Below are positions 5,245-12,120 of a stretch of DNA of 14,702 nucleotides, piece after piece. Below the pieces are notes generated by a model. That model was not told where the DNA came from, searched no databases, and saw only the letters and a list, made by a program, of their open reading frames with translations. This stretch comes from Rhodoferax sp. Its GTDB lineage: Bacteria > Pseudomonadota > Gammaproteobacteria > Burkholderiales > Burkholderiaceae_C. The translations under genes and the position numbers were made by a program. The stretch spans positions 1 to 14,702 of the forward strand of contig JAIPDA010000026.1 in NCBI GenBank assembly GCA_021737905.1, written 5' to 3'. Every line of letters begins with the position of its first letter. The first letter of the stretch is position 1.

Positions 5245-7068
5245 GTGCAGATACAACCCTCTTTTCTGCACGGCTGCGGTTTGCCCCAGGCCTGGGCCGG
5301 GCGGCCTCAATGGTGCGTTTTAGAAACCAGCTTTGGCGCGGGTTTGAATTTTTTAAAGACTTGGCAAGCCTGGAAAGCCGACCCCGCCCGACCCCGCATC
5401 CTGCACTTTGCTGCATGCGAGCCGTTTCCGCTCAGCCGCGGTGATTTACTCAAAGCCGCGTCTGCTCTGCCAGAGCTTTTGCCATTGGCGCAGGAACTGT
5501 TTGCACAGTGGCAAGGTTTGCTCCACGGCCTGCACCGGCTGAGTTTTGAAGACGGCCACGTGCTGCTGAGCTTGGGTGTCGGAAATGCCCAGGACATGCT
5601 CAAGCTGCAAACCTTGACTGCGGACAGCATTTTCCTCAATGGCTTGACTCCGCAGCATCCAGCGCCCGGGTGGGAACTCAACACGCTCAAAGCTGTGGCC
5701 CGTTGTTCCCGCCGCGGTACCCGACTGGCCTTCCGTGAGCTGGCACCCGGCATGCTGGAAGGCCTCAAACACTGCGGCTTTGAGCTCATCAAGTCCCCCG
5801 GCCTGCCGGCTGATGCGCACATGCTGCAAGCACTTTTCAACCCCGGCTGGGAGCCTAAAACGCCCCGACAAGTCACCAGGCCTTTGCCCGGTGCCGACGT
5901 ACGCTGCGTGGTGATTGGTGCTGGTTTGGCAGGTGCATCATGTGCCGCCAGCCTGGCAAGACGTGGCTGGCAGGTGACTGTGCTTGATGCCCGCAAGACT
6001 GTGGCCGCTGGTGCCTCCGGCTTGCCGGCGGGCATGCTGGCGCCGCATGTTTCACCGGACGACAGCGTCTTGTCCCGCCTCTCACGCCAGGGTTTGCGCG
6101 CGACCTGGCAAACAGCCCGCAGCCAGCTGCGTGAAGGTTTGGACTGGCAGGCCTGCGGCGTGTTGCAGCGCCGCTTTGACAGCAGTGGCGCGCTGCCACC
6201 AGACTGGCCTGAAGCTGGAGAGTGCTGGAGCCGGATGGCCACTGCGGCAGATGGCGTAATGCCCGCGCCCGACAGCGCTTTATGGCACGGCGCCGGGGGT
6301 TGGATCAAACCTGCAAAGCTGGTTCAAACACTGCTTTCCGGTGCGGGCATACGCACCTGTCTGGGCGTCAACATAGACCGATTGCAACGCATGCCGGGAC
6401 TTGAGCCGCGCTGGCAGGTTCAAACAGCTTCGGGCCAATGCATCGCCGAAGCCACGCTGGTGGTGCTGGCGGTCGGCTTTGACAGCGCAGCCTTGCTCAA
6501 AAGCAGCCAGATGGACGGCAGTTTGACAACCGCCATGCCCTTACAAGCCATACGCGGCCAACTGGCCTGGGGCGCGGTGCCCCGTGACGCCACTTTGCCG
6601 GCCAGTCCGGTTAACGGCGATGGTAGTTTTATTCCTTCTTTCCCTGCCCCTCTCGACCTGGCCAGCGAGCCGGGGCAAGAACTGGCGTCCCATTGGTTGA
6701 TGGGTGCCACTTTTGAGCGTGACGCTGCCAATGGCGACATAAAGAACGAAGATCAGATGGCGCTGTTGGGCCGATTAAGGCATTTGCTGCCTGCCACAGC
6801 AGCTTCCCTGGCACCAGAGTTTGAGCACGGACAGGCTAGGGCCTGGGCCGGTGTGCGGTGCGCGTCACCCGATCATTTGCCATTGGTCGGTGCGCTGGAT
6901 GAGAGCACACTGCCAGGCGTTCATGTTTGCACCGCCTTGGGCTCTCGCGGCCTGACGTTTGCCGTGTTGTGCGCTGAGCTGCTGGCAGCCTGGCTGCATC
7001 ATGAGCCGCTGCCGCTCGAAAAGCGGCTGGCAGATTCATTGCGCGCCAGTCGATTTCAAAAAATTTGA
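5245..7068 (+). CDS. mnmC: MnmC-like tRNA 5-methylaminomethyl-2-thiouridine modification protein; methyltransferase half degenerate
   Basis: MnmC finishes mnm5s2U34 in tRNA. The C-terminal FAD domain (MnmC1) removes the carboxymethyl group; the N-terminal SAM domain (MnmC2) methylates the amine. Here (607 residues) the FAD half, from about residue 218, is well preserved: GAGLAG at 225-230, GASGLPAGMLAPHVS, and C-terminal GVRCASPDHLPLVG and ALGSRGL. The methyltransferase half (1 to ~205) is recognisable but altered. The SAM loop reads ETSFGAGLNF (S29 where Gly is usual). The catalytic-region WxLDGFxPxxNPxMW reads FLNGLTPQHPAPGW (N132 for Asp, NPxMW lost). The RKREML segment reads ADAHML near 188-194. 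The usual ~35 N-terminal residues are absent: an in-frame TGA at 5230 blocks extension, and GTG at 5245 is the first start. Probably an active oxidoreductase with a weak or dead methyltransferase. Confidence 0.88.
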   Translation: MQIQPSFLHGCGLPQAWAGRPQWCVLETSFGAGLNFLKTWQAWKADPARPRILHFAACEPFPLSRGDLLKAASALPELLPLAQELFAQWQGLLHGLHRLSFEDGHVLLSLGVGNAQDMLKLQTLTADSIFLNGLTPQHPAPGWELNTLKAVARCSRRGTRLAFRELAPGMLEGLKHCGFELIKSPGLPADAHMLQALFNPGWEPKTPRQVTRPLPGADVRCVVIGAGLAGASCAASLARRGWQVTVLDARKTVAAGASGLPAGMLAPHVSPDDSVLSRLSRQGLRATWQTARSQLREGLDWQACGVLQRRFDSSGALPPDWPEAGECWSRMATAADGVMPAPDSALWHGAGGWIKPAKLVQTLLSGAGIRTCLGVNIDRLQRMPGLEPRWQVQTASGQCIAEATLVVLAVGFDSAALLKSSQMDGSLTTAMPLQAIRGQLAWGAVPRDATLPASPVNGDGSFIPSFPAPLDLASEPGQELASHWLMGATFERDAANGDIKNEDQMALLGRLRHLLPATAASLAPEFEHGQARAWAGVRCASPDHLPLVGALDESTLPGVHVCTALGSRGLTFAVLCAELLAAWLHHEPLPLEKRLADSLRASRFQKI

Positions 7069-7160
7069 GCCCTGTCTTTTGCCTGAATAAGCTAATGCGC
7101 ATAAGCGTAGAAGAAAACTGTCGTTTGAACTGACGCAGGCTTCTTCTAAAGTTGCCGCCT
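7069..7160 (+). promoter_or_regulatory. Putative promoter and CysB-type region of the tauE-cysI operon
   Basis: The 92-bp gap contains AT-rich AATAAGCTAATGCGCATAAGC (7086-7106) with two direct ATAAGC copies around an ATGCGCAT palindrome. Direct ATAA-type half sites are typical of LysR-type sulfur regulators such as CysB. Downstream, TTGAAC and TAAAGT stand 16 bp apart as weak -35/-10 boxes; that would put transcription start almost at the ATG. This is pattern-based inference only. Confidence 0.3.
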
Positions 7161-7952
7161 ATGCATGAGTTCGCTTTTATTTTGTCCGGCTTTGCCGTGG
7201 GCCTGATTGTCGGTTTGACCGGGGTGGGTGGCGGCTCTTTGATGACGCCTTTGTTGATTTTCGGCTTTGGCATCAAGCCGCACCTGGCCATCGGAACTGA
7301 TTTGCTGTTTGCGGCCTTCACCAAAATGGGCGGGACCGTCAGCCTGGCGCGTCGCCGTCTGGTGCCTTGGCGCTTGGTGGCCACGCTCAGTATGGGGAGC
7401 ATTCCGGCAGCCTTGGCCACGCTCTACGTCTTGCACAGCTTGGGTCCGGCCAGCCCCTTGGTGCAAAAAACCATGACATTGACGCTGGGCGTCGCTTTGC
7501 TTCTGACCGCGCTGGCCACACTTTACAAAGCCATACAGGGCAAGCAGGTACCGCGCCAGATAGCGCAGCATCAATTGGCCTCAGCAAGCCGGCCCCGCCA
7601 CTGGAGCTTGCCGCTATTTTTTGGCGCCTTGATTGGCACGATGGTCACACTCACCTCGGTGGGCGCCGGTGCGATTGGCGTGACTGCGCTGATGCTGCTT
7701 TACCCTTTGCTGCCGCTGCCACGCATTGTGGCGGCGGACATTGCTTACGCCGTACCACTGACTTTGGTGGCTGGATTGGGCCATGCATCTTTGGGTTCTG
7801 TGGACTGGCCGCTGCTGGGCTTGCTGCTGACCGGCTCTTTGCCCGGCATCTGGCTGGGATCTCAACTGGTGCACAAAACACCTGACCGCGTCATTCGCTC
7901 ACTCCTGTCCCTCTTGCTGGCTTATGCCGGCGTCAAACTCATCGCTATCTGA
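7161..7952 (+). CDS. TauE/SafE family membrane permease, probable sulfite/organosulfonate exporter
   Basis: Inner-membrane protein of the TauE/SafE (DUF81) family, members of which export sulfite, sulfoacetate or related anions. The 263 residues form about eight hydrophobic segments in two similar halves. The first half has the family signature GLTGVGGGSLMTPLLIFGFG near the N-terminus followed by AIGTDLLFAAFTK. The second half has the matching TSVGAGAIGVTALMLLYPLLP and IVAADIAYAVPLT. Start: ATG at 7161 fits MHEFAFILSGF; TTG at 7152 is possible and adds three residues. It sits 17 bp upstream of cysI, almost certainly co-transcribed, which supports a role in handling sulfite made or consumed by the neighbouring pathway. 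The exact substrate is not provable from sequence. Confidence 0.9.
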   Translation: MHEFAFILSGFAVGLIVGLTGVGGGSLMTPLLIFGFGIKPHLAIGTDLLFAAFTKMGGTVSLARRRLVPWRLVATLSMGSIPAALATLYVLHSLGPASPLVQKTMTLTLGVALLLTALATLYKAIQGKQVPRQIAQHQLASASRPRHWSLPLFFGALIGTMVTLTSVGAGAIGVTALMLLYPLLPLPRIVAADIAYAVPLTLVAGLGHASLGSVDWPLLGLLLTGSLPGIWLGSQLVHKTPDRVIRSLLSLLLAYAGVKLIAI

Positions 7953-7969
7953 CTTTTTACTTCTGCGAC

Positions 7970-9769
7970 ATGTACCAATACACCGAATTTGACCGTGCCT
8001 TCGTGCAGGCCCGCGCCAACCAGTACCGCGACCAGCTCACGCGCTGGCAGGCCGGGCAACTGCCTGAAGACGAGTTTCGCCCGCTGCGCCTGCAAAACGG
8101 CTGGTATGTGCAGCGCTACGCGCCCATGCTGCGGGTGGCCGTGCCTTACGGCGAGTTGTCCAGCGCCCAGCTGCGCGTGCTGGCCCAGATTGCCCGCGAC
8201 TACGACCAACCGCAGCCCGAGTTGCTGCGCGCCGCCCAGGCCAAGCAGGATGTGCTGGGGCCGGTGCAAAGCGGCGAGCGTGCCATCAGCTCCAAACTAA
8301 CTACCGGCTACGGGCATTTCACAACGCGCCAGAACATCCAGTACAACTGGATTCCGCTGGACAAATCAGCCGACGTGATGGACCTGCTGGCCAGCGTCAA
8401 CATGCACGGCATCCAGACCAGCGGCAACTGCATCCGCAACATCACCAGCGACGAGCTGGCCGGCATTGCGGTGGACGAGATTGCCGACCCGCGCCCCTTT
8501 GGTGAGATCCTGCGCCAGTGGAGCACGTTGCACCCCGAGTTCGCCTTCCTGCCGCGCAAGTTCAAAATCGCCATCAGCGGCGCTTTGGAAGACCGCGCCG
8601 CCACCGCCTGGCACGACGTCGGCCTGTACCTGATCCGCAATGCCGAAGGCGAGCTCGGCTTCAAAGTGCAAGTGGGCGGCGGCATGGGCCGCACACCCGT
8701 CATCGGCAGCGTGATCCGCGAATTCCTGCCCTGGCACCAGGTGATGAACTACATCGAAGCCATCGTGCGCGTGTACAACCGCTACGGACGGCGCGACAAC
8801 ATCTACAAAGCACGCATCAAGATTTTGGTGAAAGCCGAAGGCCAGCGTTACTTTGACGACGTGGAAGCCGAGTACCAGCAGATCATGGCGCACGACGGCG
8901 GCCCGCACACCATCACGCAGGCTGAGCTGGACCGCGTCAGCGCCTGCTTTGTGCCGCCTGCGCTGAACTGCGACCCCAAGAGCGCCGACGCGAAAATCGC
9001 CAACATCCTGCGTGCAGCCGCTGAGGATGACATCGAGTTTGGGCGCTGGCTTAAACAAAATGTGCGTGCACACAAAAATCCGAACTTGCGCGCTGTCACC
9101 CTGTCGTTCAAACGCTTGGGCCAGGCCCCGGGCGACGCCACAGCCGACCAACTTGCGCTGGCAGCTGAGCTGGCTGAACAGTTCAGCGCCGGCGAAGTGC
9201 GCGTGACGCACGACCAGAACCTGCTCTTGCCTTGGGTGGCTTGCGACCAGTTGCCCGAGCTCTGGCGCGCAGCGCGCAAAGCCGGTTTTGCCAAGCCGAA
9301 CATACGCCTGCTGACCGACATGATCGCCTGCCCCGGCGGCGACTTCTGCTCGCTGGCCAATGCGCGCTCGATCCCGATAGCCGAGGCCATCACCGAGCGC
9401 TATCAAGACATGGACGAGCTGCATGACCTGGGCGAGATCGACCTGCACATCAGCGGCTGCATCAACTCCTGCGGCCACCACCACAGCGGCCACATCGGCA
9501 TTCTGGGCGTGGACAAAGACGGTCTTGAGTGGTATCAGGTGTCGCTGGGCGGCGCGGACGGCTCGACCCTGAGCGGCACGGCCGTGCCTGGCAAGGTGGT
9601 TGGCCCCTCGTTTTCTGCCTCTGAGGTGCCTGAAGTCATCGAAGCCGTGCTCGAGACCTACCGCCAGCAACGCGAAGCCGGCGAGACCTTCATCGCCACG
9701 CTGCGCCGCGTTGGGATGGAGCCCTACAAGGACGCCGCAAAAGCCGCACGACTGCCGGCAGCGGTCTGA
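7970..9769 (+). CDS. cysI: Assimilatory sulfite reductase hemoprotein (nitrite/sulfite reductase family)
   Basis: Siroheme/[4Fe-4S] enzyme reducing sulfite to sulfide by six electrons in the cytoplasm, feeding cysteine synthesis. The 599 residues show the two-fold ferredoxin-like/siroheme architecture. TGYGHFTTRQNIQY and TSGNCIRNIT mark the first siroheme half. The cluster ligands are C454 and C460 (ACPGGDFC) with C497 and C501 (SGCINSC), followed by GHHHSGHIGI. This C-X5-C plus C-X3-C layout is the sulfite/nitrite reductase signature. I call it sulfite rather than nitrite reductase because of the neighbours (TauE exporter, DUF934, cysH/cysN remnants). No flavoprotein CysJ is present, so electrons probably come from ferredoxin; fdxA and an FNR gene lie downstream. 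Start ATG at 7970 (MYQYTEFDRAFVQAR) fits the family. The gene is intact. Confidence 0.95.
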   Translation: MYQYTEFDRAFVQARANQYRDQLTRWQAGQLPEDEFRPLRLQNGWYVQRYAPMLRVAVPYGELSSAQLRVLAQIARDYDQPQPELLRAAQAKQDVLGPVQSGERAISSKLTTGYGHFTTRQNIQYNWIPLDKSADVMDLLASVNMHGIQTSGNCIRNITSDELAGIAVDEIADPRPFGEILRQWSTLHPEFAFLPRKFKIAISGALEDRAATAWHDVGLYLIRNAEGELGFKVQVGGGMGRTPVIGSVIREFLPWHQVMNYIEAIVRVYNRYGRRDNIYKARIKILVKAEGQRYFDDVEAEYQQIMAHDGGPHTITQAELDRVSACFVPPALNCDPKSADAKIANILRAAAEDDIEFGRWLKQNVRAHKNPNLRAVTLSFKRLGQAPGDATADQLALAAELAEQFSAGEVRVTHDQNLLLPWVACDQLPELWRAARKAGFAKPNIRLLTDMIACPGGDFCSLANARSIPIAEAITERYQDMDELHDLGEIDLHISGCINSCGHHHSGHIGILGVDKDGLEWYQVSLGGADGSTLSGTAVPGKVVGPSFSASEVPEVIEAVLETYRQQREAGETFIATLRRVGMEPYKDAAKAARLPAAV

Positions 9770-9788
9770 TCAGCTTGACATAAAAAAC

Positions 9789-10196
9789 ATGAAATTACTC
9801 ACCCCCAACGAGCACCAGGACGCCGGTACACAGCCCGCGGCTTTGCAACTGGCCAACGACGCCGACCCGATGGTGCTGGCCCTGAACGGCGTGGCGCGCA
9901 TTGACCTGCACTTCCCCAAGTTCACCGACGGCCGCGCCTACAGCCAGGCTTTTTTGCTGCGCCGCCGCCGCGAGTTCAAAGGCGAGATTCGCGCCACCGG
10001 TGACGTGCTGGTAGACCAGCTGGCCCAGATGCAACGCAGCGGCTTTGACGTGGCCGTGCTGCGCGCCGACCAGCCGCTGGCCGTGGCCGAGCGCGTGCTG
10101 GCCAGCAACCCCGGCTTTGGCGTGGGCAGCTACCAGGGTGACGCAGTGCACCTTGCGCCGCATTTTGCGCTGACCGAAGAGCACACTCCCCGCTGA
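9789..10196 (+). CDS. DUF934 family protein, sulfite-reductase partner of unknown function
   Basis: A 135-residue cytoplasmic protein of the DUF934 family, which in proteobacteria is repeatedly encoded directly after cysI. The family signature is clear: IDLHFPKFTDGRAYSQAFLLRRR, FKGEIRATGDVLVDQLAQMQR and GFDVAVLR (blocks around residues 38-90). No cofactor motif or catalytic residues can be assigned. Context suggests a role in sulfite reductase function or assembly, but its biochemistry is not established to my knowledge. Start ATG at 9789 follows the cysI stop by 19 bp. Its TGA is followed one base later by the ATG of the cysH remnant, an arrangement typical of translational coupling in an intact operon. 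Confidence 0.88.
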   Translation: MKLLTPNEHQDAGTQPAALQLANDADPMVLALNGVARIDLHFPKFTDGRAYSQAFLLRRRREFKGEIRATGDVLVDQLAQMQRSGFDVAVLRADQPLAVAERVLASNPGFGVGSYQGDAVHLAPHFALTEEHTPR

Positions 10197-10197
10197 C

Positions 10198-10236
10198 ATG
10201 AGCGCCCTGACCCTTTACGCCAAGGCCTCGGCCGCC
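10198..10236 (+). pseudogene. cysH: Remnant of cysH (APS/PAPS reductase), N-terminal codons only
   Basis: The ATG one base after the DUF934 stop opens a frame reading MSALTLYAKASAA. It resembles the short variable start of Comamonadaceae CysH, the gene expected at this place. After about 12 codons the reading has no CysH features, and the downstream sequence matches CysN in another frame. The frame runs on to 10476 as a meaningless Arg/Trp/Ser-rich peptide. The identification rests on position plus a short N-terminal resemblance, so it is tentative. Confidence 0.5.
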
Positions 10237-10499
10237 TGTACTGGGCATAGCAGGGTCACCGCTGGGTCAAGGCCAAGGTGCAGCGCATCGTTCACCAAGT
10301 CCATATCCAGACCCTGGCGCAGCAACCGGCCACCCAGCTCGACGCCAACGCCATCGGCGGGGTGGAACTGGTACTGCAGTCGCCGATTGACGCCCTGCCC
10401 TTTGCACAATCGCGCATTCTGGGCACGCTGGTGCTGGTGGACACGGCCTCGCACAAGACCTCGGGTGCCGCTTTGATACTGTCGGCCCACGAGGGATGA
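10227..10499 (+). pseudogene. cysN: Remnant of cysN (sulfate adenylyltransferase large subunit), C-terminal ~85 codons with a stop
   Basis: In the third plus-strand frame the sequence reads GRLYWA, a TAG stop at 10248-10250, then QGHRWVKAKVQRIVHQVHI, QLDANAIGGVELVLQSPI, PFAQSRILGTLVLVDTASHKT and SGAALI, ending at TGA 10497-10499. This matches the end of the CysN C-terminal beta-barrel: the (A)N-IG-V-L and G-LVLVD--S--T-GA pattern seen in CysN as NDIGRV and GSFILID..T..TVGAGMI. The GTPase domain and most of the protein (family ~430-640 residues) are missing. The stop needs only one change from TTG (Leu). No start codon with a good ribosome site serves this frame; a GTG at 10278 exists but would give only 73 residues. 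I take it as a decaying fragment left after a deletion joining cysH to cysN. Confidence 0.75.
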
Positions 10500-10512
10500 T
10501 TTTGGGCCTGCC

Positions 10513-10541
10513 CTGATTGCGCTCGGGAAAACTCTTAAAAT
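10513..10541 (+). promoter_or_regulatory. Candidate sigma-70 promoter for fdxA
   Basis: TAAAAT at 10536-10541 is a good -10 box. CTGATT at 10513-10518, 17 bp upstream, matches three of six -35 positions. Predicted start is near 10548, about 25 bp before the fdxA ATG. It lies just after the cysN remnant, so fdxA would be expressed independently of the broken cys operon. Confidence 0.35.
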
Positions 10542-10571
10542 AAGGGGTTTTCACCGCCCTGCACCACCAAC

Positions 10572-10901
10572 ATGACCCACGTCGTTTCCGAATCCTGTAT
10601 CCGTTGCAAGTACACCGACTGCGTGGATGTTTGTCCTGTGGACTGCTTCCGCGAAGGCCCGAATATGCTGGTCATTGACCCGGACGAGTGCATTGACTGC
10701 GCCGTCTGCATCCCCGAATGCCCGGTCAACGCCATTTATGCCGAAGAAGACCTGCCGGCAGACCAGATGGCTTTCATCAAGCTCAACATCGAACTGTCTC
10801 ACCAGCCAGGCTGGAAAAGCATCACCAAGCGCAAAGCGCCCTTAGCCGATGCAGAGGACTGGAAAGACAAGACCGGCAAACTCGGCGAACTGGTTCGCTG
10901 A
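10572..10901 (+). CDS. fdxA: 7Fe ferredoxin FdxA ([3Fe-4S][4Fe-4S])
   Basis: Small soluble electron carrier of 109 residues. The cysteines match Azotobacter-type ferredoxin I shifted by one: C9, C17 and C50 for the [3Fe-4S] cluster; C21, C40, C43 and C46 for the [4Fe-4S] cluster; plus the extra C12 and C25 found in this family. The blocks ESCIRCKYTDCVDVCPVDCF and DECIDCAVCIPECPVNAI are diagnostic. A C-terminal extension of ~50 residues (KLNIELSHQPGWKSITKRK, DWKDKTGKL) is also typical. Start ATG at 10572. The FNR gene begins 3 bp after its stop, so the two form a redox pair in one transcript. Confidence 0.96.
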   Translation: MTHVVSESCIRCKYTDCVDVCPVDCFREGPNMLVIDPDECIDCAVCIPECPVNAIYAEEDLPADQMAFIKLNIELSHQPGWKSITKRKAPLADAEDWKDKTGKLGELVR

Positions 10902-10904
10902 GCG

Positions 10905-11996
10905 ATGGCGGCCCTGGCCCCAGGCGGTCAGCAGGTCGCCCCCATCGAAACCGACGCGCTGATCATCGGTGCCGGCCCGGTCGGTTTGTTTCAGGTTTTT
11001 CAGCTCGGTCTGCTGAATATTAAAGCGCATGTGGTCGACGCACTGCCCCAACCGGGCGGTCAGTGCATGGCCTTGTATCCGGACAAACCTATTTATGACA
11101 TTCCCGGCTTGCTGGCGACCACAGGCCAAGACCTGACGGCGTCATTGCTTAAGCAGTCCGCCCCCATGGGTGCGGTATTTCACCTGGGCCAGGAGGTCAG
11201 CGCCATTGAGCAGCGCAGCGACAAACGCTTTGACGTGCAAACCTCCAAAGGCACTCTTTTTGTCAGCAAAACCATTTTCATTGCGGCGGGCGCAGGCGCA
11301 TTCCAGCCGCGACGCCTGCATCTAGAAGGTCTGGCCAAGTTTGAAGGTACACAAGTGTTCTACAGCGCAGGCGAGTCCTATGACTTTGCCGGAAAGAATC
11401 TGTTGATCTTTGGTGGGGATGAAACCGCCATTGAGTGGGCCGTCAATTTGGCTGGTGAAGGTGCTGTGCGAGCCGCCAGCGTGACCCTGGTTCACCGTCG
11501 CGATAACTTTCAAACAGCGCCTGCGATAGTGGCCCGCCTGCGGGCGCTGCATGCAAGCGGGGCCATCAAGTTATTGATCGGGCAGCCCACAGCCTGGCAT
11601 TCGCAACACGGTCAATTGACGCAGATCGACGTGATAAACACCGACGGGGTGTCGCTCCAAGTACCCTTGGATGCCATGCTGGTCAGCTTGGGCCTGTCTC
11701 CCAAACTCGGGCCGGTGGCCAATTGGGGGTTGGACATGGAGCGCAAACAGCTCCGGGTAGACACCGAAAAATTCTCTACCAGTGTCCCCGGAATTTTTGC
11801 CGTCGGCGATATCAACACGTACCCGGGAAAGAAAAAACTCATTTTGTGTGGCTTTCACGAATGCGCACTGGCCGCTTTCGGTGCTGCAGCACTCATTTTT
11901 CCGGACCAGAGCATTCAGCTTCAATACACAACCACCAGCACGAAACTGCACAAGTTGCTGGGGGTATCAGTGCAACCGGATAAGGGTTTGCAATAG
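10905..11996 (+). CDS. Ferredoxin--NADP(+) reductase, thioredoxin-reductase-like type
   Basis: FAD enzyme exchanging electrons between NADPH and ferredoxin; cytoplasmic. The 363 residues have an N-terminal FAD Rossmann motif GAGPVG (22-27). These are followed by PQPGGQCMALYPDKPIYDIPG (the segment that replaces the thioredoxin-reductase active site in this FNR class, with no CxxC), a second nucleotide domain with FGGDETAIEWA and HRRDNF, and the C-terminal FAD contact FAVGDINTYPGKKKLILCGFHE. Length and order match type-2 FNR. The NADPH-domain glycine motif is slightly non-canonical (GGDET where GGGDS is common). Start ATG at 10905 is 3 bp after fdxA, which it presumably serves. Its stop codon TAG is part of the candidate -10 box of the following riboswitch transcript. 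Confidence 0.93.
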   Translation: MAALAPGGQQVAPIETDALIIGAGPVGLFQVFQLGLLNIKAHVVDALPQPGGQCMALYPDKPIYDIPGLLATTGQDLTASLLKQSAPMGAVFHLGQEVSAIEQRSDKRFDVQTSKGTLFVSKTIFIAAGAGAFQPRRLHLEGLAKFEGTQVFYSAGESYDFAGKNLLIFGGDETAIEWAVNLAGEGAVRAASVTLVHRRDNFQTAPAIVARLRALHASGAIKLLIGQPTAWHSQHGQLTQIDVINTDGVSLQVPLDAMLVSLGLSPKLGPVANWGLDMERKQLRVDTEKFSTSVPGIFAVGDINTYPGKKKLILCGFHECALAAFGAAALIFPDQSIQLQYTTTSTKLHKLLGVSVQPDKGLQ

Positions 11997-11999
11997 AAT
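11970..11999 (+). promoter_or_regulatory. Candidate promoter of the cytX riboswitch transcript, overlapping the FNR stop codon
   Basis: TAGAAT at 11994-11999 matches five of six -10 bases and includes the TAG stop of the upstream gene. The -35 region (GTGCAA at 11970-11975, 18-bp spacer) is weak. Predicted start is near 12006, right at the hairpin that precedes the TPP aptamer, a sensible position for a riboswitch leader. Confidence 0.35.
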
Positions 12000-12006
12000 C
12001 AGTCCC

Positions 12007-12020
12007 GGTTCGCAAGAACC
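12007..12020 (+). promoter_or_regulatory. 5-bp GNRA hairpin ahead of the aptamer
   Basis: GGTTC-GCAA-GAACC forms a perfect 5-bp stem capped by a GCAA (GNRA) tetraloop. Its left arm, extended to CCCGGTTC (12004-12011), is also fully complementary to GAACCGGG at 12138-12145 downstream of the aptamer, so two mutually exclusive pairings are possible. Confidence 0.5.
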
Positions 12021-12021
12021 A

Positions 12022-12120
12022 TTCGCTAGGGGTGTTGGGGTTCACATGAAGTTGTGGCTCCGACTGAGAAAGTCCCTTTGAACCTGATTGAGGTAATCCT
12101 CGCGCAGGGAAGCCGTTAGC
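12022..12120 (+). ncRNA. TPP riboswitch (THI element), cytX leader
   Basis: The aptamer core is recognised by the conserved strings: AGGGGTG at 12028-12034, CTGAGA at 12063-12068 (pyrimidine-binding THI core), CCCTTTGAACCTGAT at 12074-12088, and the pyrophosphate arm GAGGTAATCCTCGCGCAGGGAAG at about 12090-12112. P4/P5 pairing GAGG..CCTC closes around GTAAT. A P1 is suggested by GCTA at 12026-12029 with TAGC at 12117-12120. It binds thiamin pyrophosphate and represses the downstream gene, here the HMP transporter cytX 88 bp further on. The expression platform appears translational (separate entry). Confidence 0.95.

Noticed and set aside
5307..6308. A 333-codon open frame on the minus strand
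   Set aside because: Antisense shadow of the mnmC-like gene; Ser/Arg/Cys-rich and without domain signals.
8366..9670. A 434-codon open frame on the minus strand
   Set aside because: Antisense shadow of cysI; the His/Val/Ala/Gln-rich composition is typical of such shadows and no motif is visible.
10198..10476. A 92-codon open frame as a possible new small gene after DUF934
   Set aside because: Only the first ~12 codons resemble anything (CysH start); the rest is an out-of-frame reading of a CysN fragment, with Trp/Arg/Ser/Pro composition of a shadow.
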